64,000 nucleotides of DNA from Muricauda sp. SCSIO 64092 (lineage in GTDB: Bacteria; Bacteroidota; Bacteroidia; Flavobacteriales; Flavobacteriaceae). Of the stretch, positions 54,788 through 63,853 are shown piece by piece (positions within the stretch are counted from its first letter, which is position 1; every line of letters begins with the position of its first letter). The DNA is taken from NCBI RefSeq assembly GCF_023016285.1, contig NZ_CP095413.1, positions 5,222,501-5,286,500 of the forward strand, in the 5' to 3' direction. A program made the position numbers and the translations under genes. A model generated the notes under the pieces. The model saw only the letters and a list, made by a program, of their open reading frames with translations, had not been told where the DNA came from and made no database searches.

Positions 54788-56794
54788 TTAACCCCCCATT
54801 TCCAATGATATTGTCGTTCCAACGGTGGCTTTACTCTCCACATGGAATTTGGCGCCCGCTATCTTGGCACGTTCCAAAAGGGTCCGCATCCCAAGACCGG
54901 AACTGTCACGGAGTTTTTCCCGAACACTGAATCCCTTCCCATTGTCCCTGACCAGCATAGTAATCCCGTCGGCCTTTCTTTCGATGTCCACCGATACTGC
55001 CTTCGCGCCGGAATGCTTTACGATATTGTTCAACAGCTCCTGTACGATCCGGTACAGCTGAAGGGAACTTTCATCGCTCAGCAGGTCGTCCACGTCGTCG
55101 ATATTGTGCGTGAAGAAGATGTCCGTGTTGGCATCCACTTCGTCGATTATCGCTCGGACTGCCCCGGAAAAGCCCAACTTCTCCAAGGTCGCCGGGTGCA
55201 GGTCTCGGGAAACACTCCGTAGTTCCTCCAGGGTATCCGTGGCCAGGGATGCCATCTCCGCATCCCCGCTCAATTTTGTCCTTTTGGCCAGCAGCATCAG
55301 CTTTTGGCCCACCCCGTCGTGCAGTTCCCTTGCCACACGAGTTCGTTCCCCCTCCTGACCCTTGATCAGGTTCCTTGAGAACTGGACCTGTATCTGCTGC
55401 TCCCTTTTGGTGGCATACTGCAAGCGTACCAAATAGAAGATCAGGAGCAGGGCCAATACCCCCAGGCCCCCGAACACCATCAACTGGTTCGCCACCCTGT
55501 TCTTTGCGTTCAGGAGCGCGATCTGCGATTTCTGGGATGCAATCTCTGAATCCTTCCTTTCGGCTTCATAAAGTCCCTGGTAATAGGAAAAGCCGTTTGC
55601 CTTTTTCACGCTTTCTATGGAGTCCTTTATCCGGTGATGCGCCTTGAGATGTTCATGCGACCTCCCCAAATCCCCCAGACTATCGTATACCTTGGACAAA
55701 AAGCCATGGGCCATATAGATGCCCTCATAGAACCCAGAGTTCCTGACATTTTCATATTCCGTTTCCCCCAGTGCGGCCGCCCTTTTGTAATTGCCCTTTG
55801 CAAATTCATAGTGGCCCATGGCCAGGTTGTACTCGTCAACTTCCATAAATTCCCCGTCCTCTTTCCGGGCATCCAGTTCTTTCTTTACGGCTTCTGCCTT
55901 TTCCATCATCCCATTTTCGGCATAAGCGGCCAACTGGCCCACCAACAACTGCAGTTGGAGATATTCATGATCCGTTTTAGAGCTGTACACCCTGGCAGAA
56001 TCCAGGTACTTGATCCGTTCCTTTTGGCTTCCGTGCAGCATCTCGTCAAAGGCCTGGTTGAAATACTGCTCGCTTATCGCACTCATCTTACCATATTCCC
56101 TCGCCTCTTCAACGATTTCCATGCGTATTTTTTTGGCCTCCTCCTGTAGTCCGTTTTGCGAGTAGAGGACCGCCAGGGTTCCTTTTGGACGCCATGCGGA
56201 TCTCGGATAATCTGCCTTTAAGATTTGATAGGACTCCTCCAGTGCCGTGGCCGATTGCTGAAACTCCCCCATAAAACACAGCACCTGGCCTATTGCAGAT
56301 TTAAGTATGCCCATCATTTTTCGCTTACCGGCCCTCTCGGCGAAAGCATATCCCAGTTCATAGTTATCCAACGCCTTATCAAGACGGACAAGCATCTGAT
56401 AGTTACGTCCTACCTCATAGTAAAAGTAGGTCAGTTCCGAAAAATGCGTATGCTTGGGAATTTTGTCCTTTAGCCCATTGAAGATTTCAATAGCCCCGCC
56501 TGGACTTTCCAATTCCCAGAAGGTATATTCCATCAGTGCTTCGGCATGTATCAGGACCAAGCGCGTGGAGTCCAGTTCCAGGGCATAATCAATCGTTTGC
56601 CTTGCAATGGAATCGTAGGCGAAATCCGTTCTGTGTTTGATCAATCTGGAAAGACTATCCATCCACATCAAGCGTTCACCCGCCGTGGAGCTATGGATGT
56701 TTCGTTTTAGGGATTGGACGGAACGGGTCAAATCTACCTCCTGGGCAGACAGGGATAGGGTGACCAATACTAAAAGGCAACAGGTCCGTTTCAT
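54788..56794 (-). CDS. TPR-containing sensor histidine kinase (HisKA_3 type)
   Basis: ATG at 56794 gives a signal-like N-terminus (MKRTCCLLVLVTLSLSAQ). 668 residues: periplasmic TPR array (about 30-430, e.g. YFYYEVGRNYQMLVRLDKAL DNYELG), one transmembrane helix (LMVFGGLGVLALLLIFYLV), a short coiled linker, HisKA_3 with ARELHDGVGQKL (phospho-acceptor His), and HATPase_c with NIVKHSGAKAV (N box) and VRDNGKGFS (G1). NarX/DesK class. No LuxR-type response regulator adjoins within the window, so the partner is elsewhere. Confidence 0.85.
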   Translation of the reverse strand: MKRTCCLLVLVTLSLSAQEVDLTRSVQSLKRNIHSSTAGERLMWMDSLSRLIKHRTDFAYDSIARQTIDYALELDSTRLVLIHAEALMEYTFWELESPGGAIEIFNGLKDKIPKHTHFSELTYFYYEVGRNYQMLVRLDKALDNYELGYAFAERAGKRKMMGILKSAIGQVLCFMGEFQQSATALEESYQILKADYPRSAWRPKGTLAVLYSQNGLQEEAKKIRMEIVEEAREYGKMSAISEQYFNQAFDEMLHGSQKERIKYLDSARVYSSKTDHEYLQLQLLVGQLAAYAENGMMEKAEAVKKELDARKEDGEFMEVDEYNLAMGHYEFAKGNYKRAAALGETEYENVRNSGFYEGIYMAHGFLSKVYDSLGDLGRSHEHLKAHHRIKDSIESVKKANGFSYYQGLYEAERKDSEIASQKSQIALLNAKNRVANQLMVFGGLGVLALLLIFYLVRLQYATKREQQIQVQFSRNLIKGQEGERTRVARELHDGVGQKLMLLAKRTKLSGDAEMASLATDTLEELRSVSRDLHPATLEKLGFSGAVRAIIDEVDANTDIFFTHNIDDVDDLLSDESSLQLYRIVQELLNNIVKHSGAKAVSVDIERKADGITMLVRDNGKGFSVREKLRDSSGLGMRTLLERAKIAGAKFHVESKATVGTTISLEMGG

Positions 56795-57072
56795 TTTATG
56801 GGGAAGGTTGTGGTAATCAAATATACGAAATCCCCTTTTTTGGAACTGGAAAAACACCCCCGGATTGCTTTTTAACGATTGACAAATCAGCACGCTATCG
56901 CATAAATCCTGGAAACCCCACTCCCCTCTTTTATAAGGTATTCCCCGGCCGTATCTTCCATAAATAGCCGTGAGGATGCCCCTTCTTTACTATGGCCCTC
57001 CCGCGAAAAAAAAAATCTTTCATTGCCGTACATACTAATCCCAAAAAACCAAAGTTGTAGTAATACAACGCT

Positions 57073-57732
57073 ATGAATAGGTATACGTATTTGTTCCCCT
57101 TATTGTTGCTATATGGCACTATGGTGCAGGCACAGCTCGATGAATTCTCCGTAATGGGCCTTCCCACGGCAACAGCGGTAGAAATTACGGCGATTACGGC
57201 GGCCTCCCAAGGGGCATTGGCCTACGCTTCGGATGAAAACAGGCTTTATCTTTTCGATGGAACCTCCTGGAATGTAATGGTCCGGCAGAGTGATCCCAAT
57301 GTCTATTCCGGGTTTTTTATCGTTTCGGCCACGGGTAATGTCACGGTTTCGGGGATACCCTTTCAACCCAGAAATATCACCTTTATCGCCCATGCCAATG
57401 TGGAGCGTATAAATTTAAATTCGGATAACGCCACCCGTAACAACGAAAGTGGTTTGCCCAATTCCTTTGGAACCAGTAATGGTTTTGCCCGGGATGACAG
57501 TGGTTCCATAACCCAGCAGAACATTTACATTGGTGGTAGTGGCAATTCCATAAACGATATATCCCGTTTTGCCTCAAGTTCCCACTGTGTGGGTATCCGG
57601 TATGGCAATCAAAACGGGGATAATTTGGGAGAGACTACAGTAGCACTCACCGCCTTTAATTCCGATGGTTTTACCGTGAACGTGGATAGTTTTGCCGATG
57701 GTTTGGTCGTACTCTTTACGGCCTACAATTAG
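57073..57732 (+). CDS. Secreted hypothetical protein
   Basis: 219 residues with signal peptide MNRYTYLFPLLLLYGTMVQA. Near the N-terminus a short LPTATAVEITAITAASQGAL AYASDENRLYLFDGTSWN stretch is the phage-tail-collar-like segment common in secreted Bacteroidota proteins. A beta-rich domain follows (GFFIVSATGNVTVSGIPFQP, HCVGIRYGNQNGDN, FNSDGFTVNVDSFADGLVVL F). No sorting domain. Function unknown. Convergent with the next gene, 11 bp apart. Confidence 0.6.
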   Translation: MNRYTYLFPLLLLYGTMVQAQLDEFSVMGLPTATAVEITAITAASQGALAYASDENRLYLFDGTSWNVMVRQSDPNVYSGFFIVSATGNVTVSGIPFQPRNITFIAHANVERINLNSDNATRNNESGLPNSFGTSNGFARDDSGSITQQNIYIGGSGNSINDISRFASSSHCVGIRYGNQNGDNLGETTVALTAFNSDGFTVNVDSFADGLVVLFTAYN

Positions 57733-57743
57733 ACATCCAGAAT

Positions 57744-58586
57744 TTACCGGCAAACGGCCTTGTTCCGCGCCAAGGCATATTGCGTATTTCCGATACGCCA
57801 TCTTCCCTGGGCCAAATAGTTCTTGTTTATGGTATATACACTTTGGGTGCCATCCGCAAAGTTCAAAACGCCCACCATGGCTCCCTGTCGACGTTCCAAA
57901 TGCCATGTCCCATAATTCTTTCCCCGAGTCACACCATGGGCATTTCCACCATACCTGCCTTCCACGCTGAACCCACCATCATAATTCAGGCTAAATCGAC
58001 CATCGGCACAAAAATTGACATAGGTTATGGAACTAGCGGTACTATCATTAAAAATGGAAGTGCGTTGGTAGAACACCAACTGGCTCCCAGCGATGTAATT
58101 GAACAACTCCTTTGCTTCGCCGGTATAATTCATGTCTTTTGAGGTTGGGCTATCGGTGGTTTCTTCAGTACTCGTCGCTGTTCCATCCGTAAAATAGGGT
58201 GTTAAATCCATCGCATCCAATTCGTGCTGGGTCGATGTTTGATAGAAGGTATAGTTGACCCCTTCCGAAACCAAATTCAGCCCTCCTTGAATGGCTTGTC
58301 CGGAAAAATTATAATTGCCAATATTCGTAAATACAGTGCCATTAATGGTAGTGGCGGTATTTTCCGCCTTTAACGCATACATTCCTTCAGTGGACACCAA
58401 TAAACCGTGCAACTCGGAACCCACCGCTTTTAATTGCAGGCCTACGGCACCATTTGGGGTAATAAATGTTCCGGTAAAACTTGAGTTCTGACCATGCAAT
58501 ACACTGAAAAACAGTGTGCAAATGCAAAACAATTTAGCAGCGCTACTCACGGTCGATAGGGTCTTTGATTGATCCTGAATAGGCAA
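57744..58586 (-). CDS. Exported hypothetical protein
   Basis: Up to 280 residues. The ATG at 58586 overlaps the DUF4251 gene by 44 bp; a GTG at 58550 (overlapping its stop) gives the cleaner signal peptide SSAAKLFCICTLFFSVLHGQ and is perhaps the true start. The mature part is beta-rich with two similar lipocalin/META-like sections (FTGTFITPNGAVGLQLKAVG; SITYVNFCADGRFSLNYDGG, YGTWHLERRQGAMVGVLNF). Translationally coupled to the upstream gene. Function unknown. Confidence 0.6.
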   Translation of the reverse strand: MPIQDQSKTLSTVSSAAKLFCICTLFFSVLHGQNSSFTGTFITPNGAVGLQLKAVGSELHGLLVSTEGMYALKAENTATTINGTVFTNIGNYNFSGQAIQGGLNLVSEGVNYTFYQTSTQHELDAMDLTPYFTDGTATSTEETTDSPTSKDMNYTGEAKELFNYIAGSQLVFYQRTSIFNDSTASSITYVNFCADGRFSLNYDGGFSVEGRYGGNAHGVTRGKNYGTWHLERRQGAMVGVLNFADGTQSVYTINKNYLAQGRWRIGNTQYALARNKAVCR

Positions 58587-59109
58587 TGCTCAATCGATCG
58601 GTGCTATTGACGTAGAAAGTGGTGTTCATATTTTCGAATAATATTCCATTGACCGTAAACCCCTCTCCCGTGTCACTTTCAATATCAAAATTGAAATTGT
58701 ATTGCCGCTTCTTTTCATCAAATGCTATTTCAAAGTCCCTGGGTACCCCCTTGAACTGGATTCCTGCATCGGTTGGAGGATACTTACGGGTAAATTGGCG
58801 TTCGCCATAGTACGGAAGTATGCCAAAAACACTATCATTTTTAAATTCGATATAACTGGCCATACCAAAAATATCGATCCTGTTGGGGGTACTTCCAAGG
58901 GGCAACAATCCAGAGACTGCAATGGCATTGACAGTCTGGGTTGCTAAAGGGTTGGCCCATCGTGCATCCAAACGGAACGCATTGGAATCCACCATTTCTT
59001 GAAGTTTCGCCAGCTGTTCTGGCGAGGCTGTAGCTTTTTTACTGGCACAGGCAATTGATAGCAGCGCCAAAACCACCGCAATCAGTAATACGTTGTTCTT
59101 TGTTTTCAT
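58543..59109 (-). CDS. DUF4251 family lipoprotein
   Basis: ATG at 59109 chosen: MKTKNNVLLIAVVLALLSIA CASKK gives a lipoprotein signal with Cys at the lipobox. 188 residues; the body matches DUF4251 (NAFRLDARWANPLATQTVNA, PNRIDIFGMASYIEFKNDSV FGILPYYGERQF, INKKRQYN-like strand, VNGILFENMNTTFYVNSTDR). Such proteins are periplasmic or outer-membrane-linked with unknown function. Overlaps the start of the exported gene downstream. Confidence 0.75.
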   Translation of the reverse strand: MKTKNNVLLIAVVLALLSIACASKKATASPEQLAKLQEMVDSNAFRLDARWANPLATQTVNAIAVSGLLPLGSTPNRIDIFGMASYIEFKNDSVFGILPYYGERQFTRKYPPTDAGIQFKGVPRDFEIAFDEKKRQYNFNFDIESDTGEGFTVNGILFENMNTTFYVNSTDRLSIAYSGSIKDPIDRE

Positions 59110-59290
59110 CTGTTTAAATTTTATGGGTCTTTCAGCGGTCAGATGCAATTCTCCATTGATATTTCGGTCGGTATCAAGAATTGGCATGACTCATTTCACA
59201 GTACGTTATTTTTTCTAAATTAATCCCTCAAATAGTTTGCCACAAATGGCGATTAGGAAATACTATTTATGAACCAGTGGACCATCAGTT

Positions 59291-60931
59291 TCATTGGGTG
59301 ATATATCCAGGTCCTTTTACAAATCGGCCTGGGGAGGCTCCCGTATGTTCCCCGTCCTTTATTACCTGTCCCCCATTTACAAAAACATGGACTACCCCTT
59401 CGGCATATTGATGTGGATCGGTGAATGTAGCTTTATCAGTGACCTTTTCCGGATCAAACACCACAATGTCCGCATAATTGCCAATGCCTAATCGTCCCCG
59501 TTTTTGGAGTTTGAGGTTGTCTGCAGGTAACGACGTTAGTTTTCTGATGCCTTCTTCAAGGGAAATCACCCCTTCATCACGGGCAAATTTTCCCAGTACC
59601 CGGATGAATGATCCGTAGGCACGTGGATGTGTACTTTGCTTTATAAAGACGCCCTCATTGGTATAGGACCCCGCGTCCGAACAAAAACTGACCCATGGAA
59701 GTGCCACTTTTTTTGAAATGTTTTCCTCGGACATGGAGAAATAGACCACCTGAACACGACTTTGATCTTTTATCAATAGATCCACCAAAGCTTCAGCTGG
59801 GTCCATCTCCCACTCTTCGGCCACTTCGGTAAGGTATTTTCCGATGTACTTACGCATTTCTTCCGATCGGAACCCCACCAAAAGAATAGTTTCCGGAGCA
59901 TTTCGAAACTCCATTTCCGCAATTGCCCTTTCTCGGTTTTTTGGATCGGCCAGGCGCTCCAACATGGCAGCGATACCCTCTTCCCTGGCCCAGTCCGGTA
60001 ACTGTACATGAAGTCCGGTAGAGCTTGCATTATAGGTATAGATATCGGCTGTAATGGGCAGTCCAACCCTTCGGGCGGAATCTATTTTTGCAATGGCCCT
60101 ATCCAACTTGTCCCAATTGGGTTTGGAGGACGCCTTTAGATGGTATACCTCCGAACGGATATCGGCCTCTTTGGAAATCTGGATCAGCTCGTCCAGACTT
60201 TCCAAAAGTTGGTCTCCCTCATTACGGATATGGGAAATATAAAGGCCATCATAGGTAGCGGCAACTTTTGAAAGTTCTACCAATTCCTGGGTGCTCGCAT
60301 ACATACTGGGGGCATAGAGCAATGAACTGGAAATGCCCATCGCCCCTTCCTCCATGGCCTGTTTGGTCAATTTCTTCATTTCCTCCAGTTCCCCAGGGGT
60401 GGCCGGTCTGTTTTCAAAACCGATGACATGGGCCCTTAGTGTCCCATTGCCCACAAAAGAGGCCACGTTTGTGGAAACCCCTTTATCCTCCAAATGCTGC
60501 AGGTATTCCCCCAGGGTGGTCCATGGAATATCAAATGTTATATCCCCCTGACCCTTTAACATGTTTTCCTTCATTTCCTCGTTTAGGGGCCCCATGGAAC
60601 GTCCCTCACCCATTATTTCCAAAGTGACCCCCTGTCGGATGTCACTCTGCGATCGTCCGTCCTCCAATAGGGACACATTGGCCCAACTGAGCATGTTGAT
60701 AAAGCCCGGGGAAGTGGCCAAACCGTTTAGGGCAATAGTTTCCTTTCCCTTAAGGGAGTTGGGCTCCCCAATAAAGGCAATGGTGTCCGCATTGATTCCA
60801 ATATCCCCTGGATAGGGTGCTTCTCCCCCACCGTCATAAAGCAGGCCATTTTGTAGTACCAAATCGTACTCCTGGGAAGGGGTACACGCAAAAATCAAAA
60901 AAAGGAAGCAGCAAAGGGAGAGGTATTTCAT
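59291..60931 (-). CDS. N-acyl-D-amino-acid deacylase family lipoprotein, altered metal motif
   Basis: ATG at 60931 (MKYLSLCCFLFLIFACTPSQ) gives a lipoprotein signal; 546 residues of amidohydrolase fold. YDLVLQNGLLYDGGGEAPYP, SDIRQGVTLEIMGEGRSMGP, MGISSSLLYAPSMYAST, YISHIRNEGDQLLESLDELI, VYHLKASSKPNWDKLD, PITADIYTYNASSTGL and FCSDAGSYTNEG are the D-aminoacylase blocks. The usual GFIDxHxH at the first metal site is GFINMLSWANVSLL, without His. This substitution defines a subgroup; its catalytic metal use must differ. It is downstream of the LytS/LytTR genes, 49 bp away, so perhaps co-transcribed. Confidence 0.8.
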   Translation of the reverse strand: MKYLSLCCFLFLIFACTPSQEYDLVLQNGLLYDGGGEAPYPGDIGINADTIAFIGEPNSLKGKETIALNGLATSPGFINMLSWANVSLLEDGRSQSDIRQGVTLEIMGEGRSMGPLNEEMKENMLKGQGDITFDIPWTTLGEYLQHLEDKGVSTNVASFVGNGTLRAHVIGFENRPATPGELEEMKKLTKQAMEEGAMGISSSLLYAPSMYASTQELVELSKVAATYDGLYISHIRNEGDQLLESLDELIQISKEADIRSEVYHLKASSKPNWDKLDRAIAKIDSARRVGLPITADIYTYNASSTGLHVQLPDWAREEGIAAMLERLADPKNRERAIAEMEFRNAPETILLVGFRSEEMRKYIGKYLTEVAEEWEMDPAEALVDLLIKDQSRVQVVYFSMSEENISKKVALPWVSFCSDAGSYTNEGVFIKQSTHPRAYGSFIRVLGKFARDEGVISLEEGIRKLTSLPADNLKLQKRGRLGIGNYADIVVFDPEKVTDKATFTDPHQYAEGVVHVFVNGGQVIKDGEHTGASPGRFVKGPGYITQ

Positions 60932-60980
60932 ATGCTCAGGTTTTATCCCTAAGATACTACTATTCAATTAAAAAGCGAAG

Positions 60981-61739
60981 TCAAACCCCTTCAAACCAAA
61001 GCTTAAAATCCGCTACTTTTTCCCTGCTCACCACAATTTCCTTGTTGATATCTTTTTTAAGACTGAGTTTTAACCTTCTATTGGAGTAGACGACAACATC
61101 ATTAATAGCCTCCAGGGCCACCATAAAACTACGATTGACCCTAAAAAACTTTTTCGGATCCAAGAGTTCCTTTAGGGACTCTATCGTATATTCCACGGGA
61201 TATTCCTTCCCTTCCAAATTGATGAGGCAAACATCCCTGCCTTCGGCGTAAAAGGCCAGAATGTCCTTGGTCAAAACAGACCGTAAATGATTGCCCACGC
61301 GCACCAAAAAACGATCTTTATAGACTTTGGCAGCCAATTTTTGCATCATGGGAGCTATTTCCGAAGCGTTCGAGAACTGCAGTTGTAGGGATTTTAATTT
61401 TTTTAGGGATTTTGACAAGTCGGTGAAGGTTATGGGCTTTAGCAGATAATCAATACTGTTCACCTTAAAGGCGTCTATGGCGAACTCGTCGAAAGCGGTG
61501 GTAAAGATTACGGGTTTTCGCACCGGCACGGTCCCAAACAGCTCAAAACTCAATCCGTCCGTTAATTGCACGTCCATAAAGTAGAGATCGACCTTCGCAT
61601 TGTTCTGTTGTATCCATGGAATGGCCATTTCCAAAGAATCCAAAACGGTCAATATCTCAATGGAGGCATCACATTTGGTTAAATATCGTTTTAACTTTTC
61701 AGCTGCCAATGGTTCGTCTTCAAGTATGGCTACTTTCAT
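60981..61739 (-). CDS. LytTR-family response regulator
   Basis: 252 residues. Receiver: AILEDEPLAAEKLKRYLTK, phospho-acceptor Asp in YFMDVQLTDGLSFEL, TTAFDEFAIDAFKVN and DYLLKP with Lys. C-terminal LytTR DNA-binding domain: DRFLVRVGNHLRSVLTKDIL, YTIESLKELLDPKKFFRVNR, SNRRLKLSLKKDINKEIVVS. The start overlaps the end of the upstream pseudo-kinase gene by 20 bp. It is the output of the LytS-type kinase(s) in this operon. Confidence 0.9.
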   Translation of the reverse strand: MKVAILEDEPLAAEKLKRYLTKCDASIEILTVLDSLEMAIPWIQQNNAKVDLYFMDVQLTDGLSFELFGTVPVRKPVIFTTAFDEFAIDAFKVNSIDYLLKPITFTDLSKSLKKLKSLQLQFSNASEIAPMMQKLAAKVYKDRFLVRVGNHLRSVLTKDILAFYAEGRDVCLINLEGKEYPVEYTIESLKELLDPKKFFRVNRSFMVALEAINDVVVYSNRRLKLSLKKDINKEIVVSREKVADFKLWFEGV

Positions 61740-62754
61740 TATAGATCAGTTTTGGTAGTTTTATGATTTTGAATCGTCCTTCCTCCCGTATCTGAATGGG
61801 CATATCCGTATAGAATTGATAACTATGGGAAATATCCCGCAAGGTGTCCATGGACAGGGATTCCTCCAATTTTTCCTCATGTTCATATCGTACCTCCAGG
61901 GACTCCTTATTTTCCAGGATATCAATAACCAATGCTTTTCTGGCGGAAACGATGGTGGTCCGTATAATGGATTCCATTACTTTTAAAAGGCTGGTCGGCA
62001 GGACGGTAAAATCCGTATCGCTTACTTTTCCAAGTTTTACCTTTCGGTACGGAAGATGGTCAAAAAGTTGGGACAGTGCCTTTACGATGGTCAGTTCTTC
62101 CCGTAAGGGAACCATTTCCCGTTTTCTTTTGGATAAAATATAACGATAGACCGTGGAGAAATGATCGGTCAACTCTTCCGCTTTGGCTGGATTTTCCTTC
62201 ATCACCACCAACATGGCTTCCAAACTTTCAAAAAGCAGTTTGGGATTGATGCCATTGCGATAACTGGCAAAGTCATGTTCAATGGCCTGTTTTGCGCGAA
62301 GTTCCTTTTCAATTTTTTGGGTGTTTTTCCGAAATAGGAAATAGTGCCCTAAATACAGTACCACGTAGAGTAAGGTAATGAAGGAAAAAATGCTGTTGAA
62401 CACAAATAACTCCCTAAAATTTGGGGTATACAGTAATATGTATTTAAAGTAAAGGTACATGGATAGGTATACCAGGCCTATCGTCAATAGAATGGAAATG
62501 CATATTTGCAACAATACTTTGAAAAGGAAGGATTTGGGGCGTTGCAACCGTTCAAACACCAAAAGCGATAAACGGGAAAATTCCTGGGTCAAGTAAGCCA
62601 ATCCTATGCATACATACAATTCCTGGCTTAAAAAGTCCTCCTGGATGTAAAGCACGGCATTATTGATCAATAGCATAAGCAGATACACCAGCGTACCACT
62701 AAAAAGTGGACTGAGTAACCGAAACCATGGATGATGCACAAATAACCTATTCAT
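61720..62754 (-). CDS. LytS-like pseudo-histidine kinase
   Basis: 344 residues, four to five transmembrane helices (LFSGTLVYLLMLLINNAV; ELYVCIGLAYLTQEFS; VLLQICISILLTIGLVYLSM; FIFSFITLL-type). A coiled linker and a domain aligning with His_kinase follow, but the H box reads GINPKLLFESLEAM instead of L-N-P-H-F-L-F-N. The phospho-acceptor His and the N-box Asn are replaced, and the ATPase part (SLLKVMESIIRTTIV) lacks EN..KH and GIGL. It is likely a membrane sensor or regulator without kinase activity, overlapping the intact kinase gene by 8 bp. Confidence 0.8.
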   Translation of the reverse strand: MNRLFVHHPWFRLLSPLFSGTLVYLLMLLINNAVLYIQEDFLSQELYVCIGLAYLTQEFSRLSLLVFERLQRPKSFLFKVLLQICISILLTIGLVYLSMYLYFKYILLYTPNFRELFVFNSIFSFITLLYVVLYLGHYFLFRKNTQKIEKELRAKQAIEHDFASYRNGINPKLLFESLEAMLVVMKENPAKAEELTDHFSTVYRYILSKRKREMVPLREELTIVKALSQLFDHLPYRKVKLGKVSDTDFTVLPTSLLKVMESIIRTTIVSARKALVIDILENKESLEVRYEHEEKLEESLSMDTLRDISHSYQFYTDMPIQIREEGRFKIIKLPKLIYNESSHT

Positions 62755-63790
62755 TCTTCAGCAAGGGTAAATTGACCATGAAATGGGTATTGTCCTCAAT
62801 TTTTATCTTGGCATTGGACAATATTCCATAGCGGCCGGTAATATTTTTCAATCCAATTCCCGTAGAGGGGGCGCTCTGTCGTTTCCTGATTTTGGTATTG
62901 GTAATGGTTATAAAGTCCTCATTGCCCGTAATGGTAACCTTAATGGGATTGGCTTTCGTTACCGTATTATGCTTTACGGCATTTTCCACCAATATTTGAA
63001 GTGTCAATGGAGGAATCTTGCTTTGCAGATGATTCGCGTCCAAACCCACTTGTAGTCTAAAACCATCCCCGAACCTGGTCTTAAGCAGGAAGGCATAGGA
63101 CTCCACAAAAGCCAATTCTTCCCTTATGCTGATCAACGAAGTACTATGATTGTCCAGGGTATATCGATAGGACTTGGCCATGGAACGGATAAAGGTTTCG
63201 GCCTTTTCAGTATGGTCATGGAACAATACGGAAAGGGAATTGATGCAATTAAAAAGAAAATGTGGGCTTAATTGGGATTTTAGGGCTGCCAATTGCAATT
63301 CGGCCTGCCTTCGTTCGGTACGCAGCTCCAAAAATTGGGCCGTGGTATATTGGTCATAGGAATAGAACGCAAAATAGGCGATGTTATAAATAACTGCAGC
63401 GCAAAACAGAAGAATCCCCAGTTCCAAACGGGTTTCCAGGTCCATGGAGTTCAAAAAAGGTCTCCCCATTGTGAAATATCCGTACAGGCCAACACAGATG
63501 AATACGATGCCATAGGTGCTTACCATATTCCAGAGAATTCCAAGCAAAAGTCGAATCCCAGTATTTTTTTTCCATGCCAGTAACCTATTTAGGGGGCCAT
63601 TGGAGAAAAATACCAAATAGGCAACCAAAACACCTAAGACCCCACTTAAAATGAGTTGTCCCAGGCGCTGTGATTGTTCAAAATTGACAAAACCAAAGGT
63701 CAATGCGCCCAATACGAAGCCAATACCGAAAAGGCTCAGGTGTTTTTTCATGGTTGGTTGATATAGCAATCCAATAAAGTACCGCTTCAT
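62747..63790 (-). CDS. LytS-family sensor histidine kinase
   Basis: 347 residues (ATG 63790, or ATG 63751 giving MKKHLSLFGIGFVLGALTF). Four transmembrane helices occupy residues 15-150, then a coiled linker (LELRTERRQAELQLAALKSQ). The H box is intact: LSPHFLFNCINSLS. N box ILVENAVKHNTVTKANPIKV and the GIGLKNITGRYGIL G2 motif give a functional His_kinase/HATPase. First gene of the operon with the pseudo-kinase and the LytTR regulator. Confidence 0.9.
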   Translation of the reverse strand: MKRYFIGLLYQPTMKKHLSLFGIGFVLGALTFGFVNFEQSQRLGQLILSGVLGVLVAYLVFFSNGPLNRLLAWKKNTGIRLLLGILWNMVSTYGIVFICVGLYGYFTMGRPFLNSMDLETRLELGILLFCAAVIYNIAYFAFYSYDQYTTAQFLELRTERRQAELQLAALKSQLSPHFLFNCINSLSVLFHDHTEKAETFIRSMAKSYRYTLDNHSTSLISIREELAFVESYAFLLKTRFGDGFRLQVGLDANHLQSKIPPLTLQILVENAVKHNTVTKANPIKVTITGNEDFITITNTKIRKRQSAPSTGIGLKNITGRYGILSNAKIKIEDNTHFMVNLPLLKNE

Positions 63791-63853
63791 GCCACCAAAT
63801 TAGACAATAAAAGGTTTGTCCGCTTGGTTTGGGCGGTCCATAAAGGAATAGGT

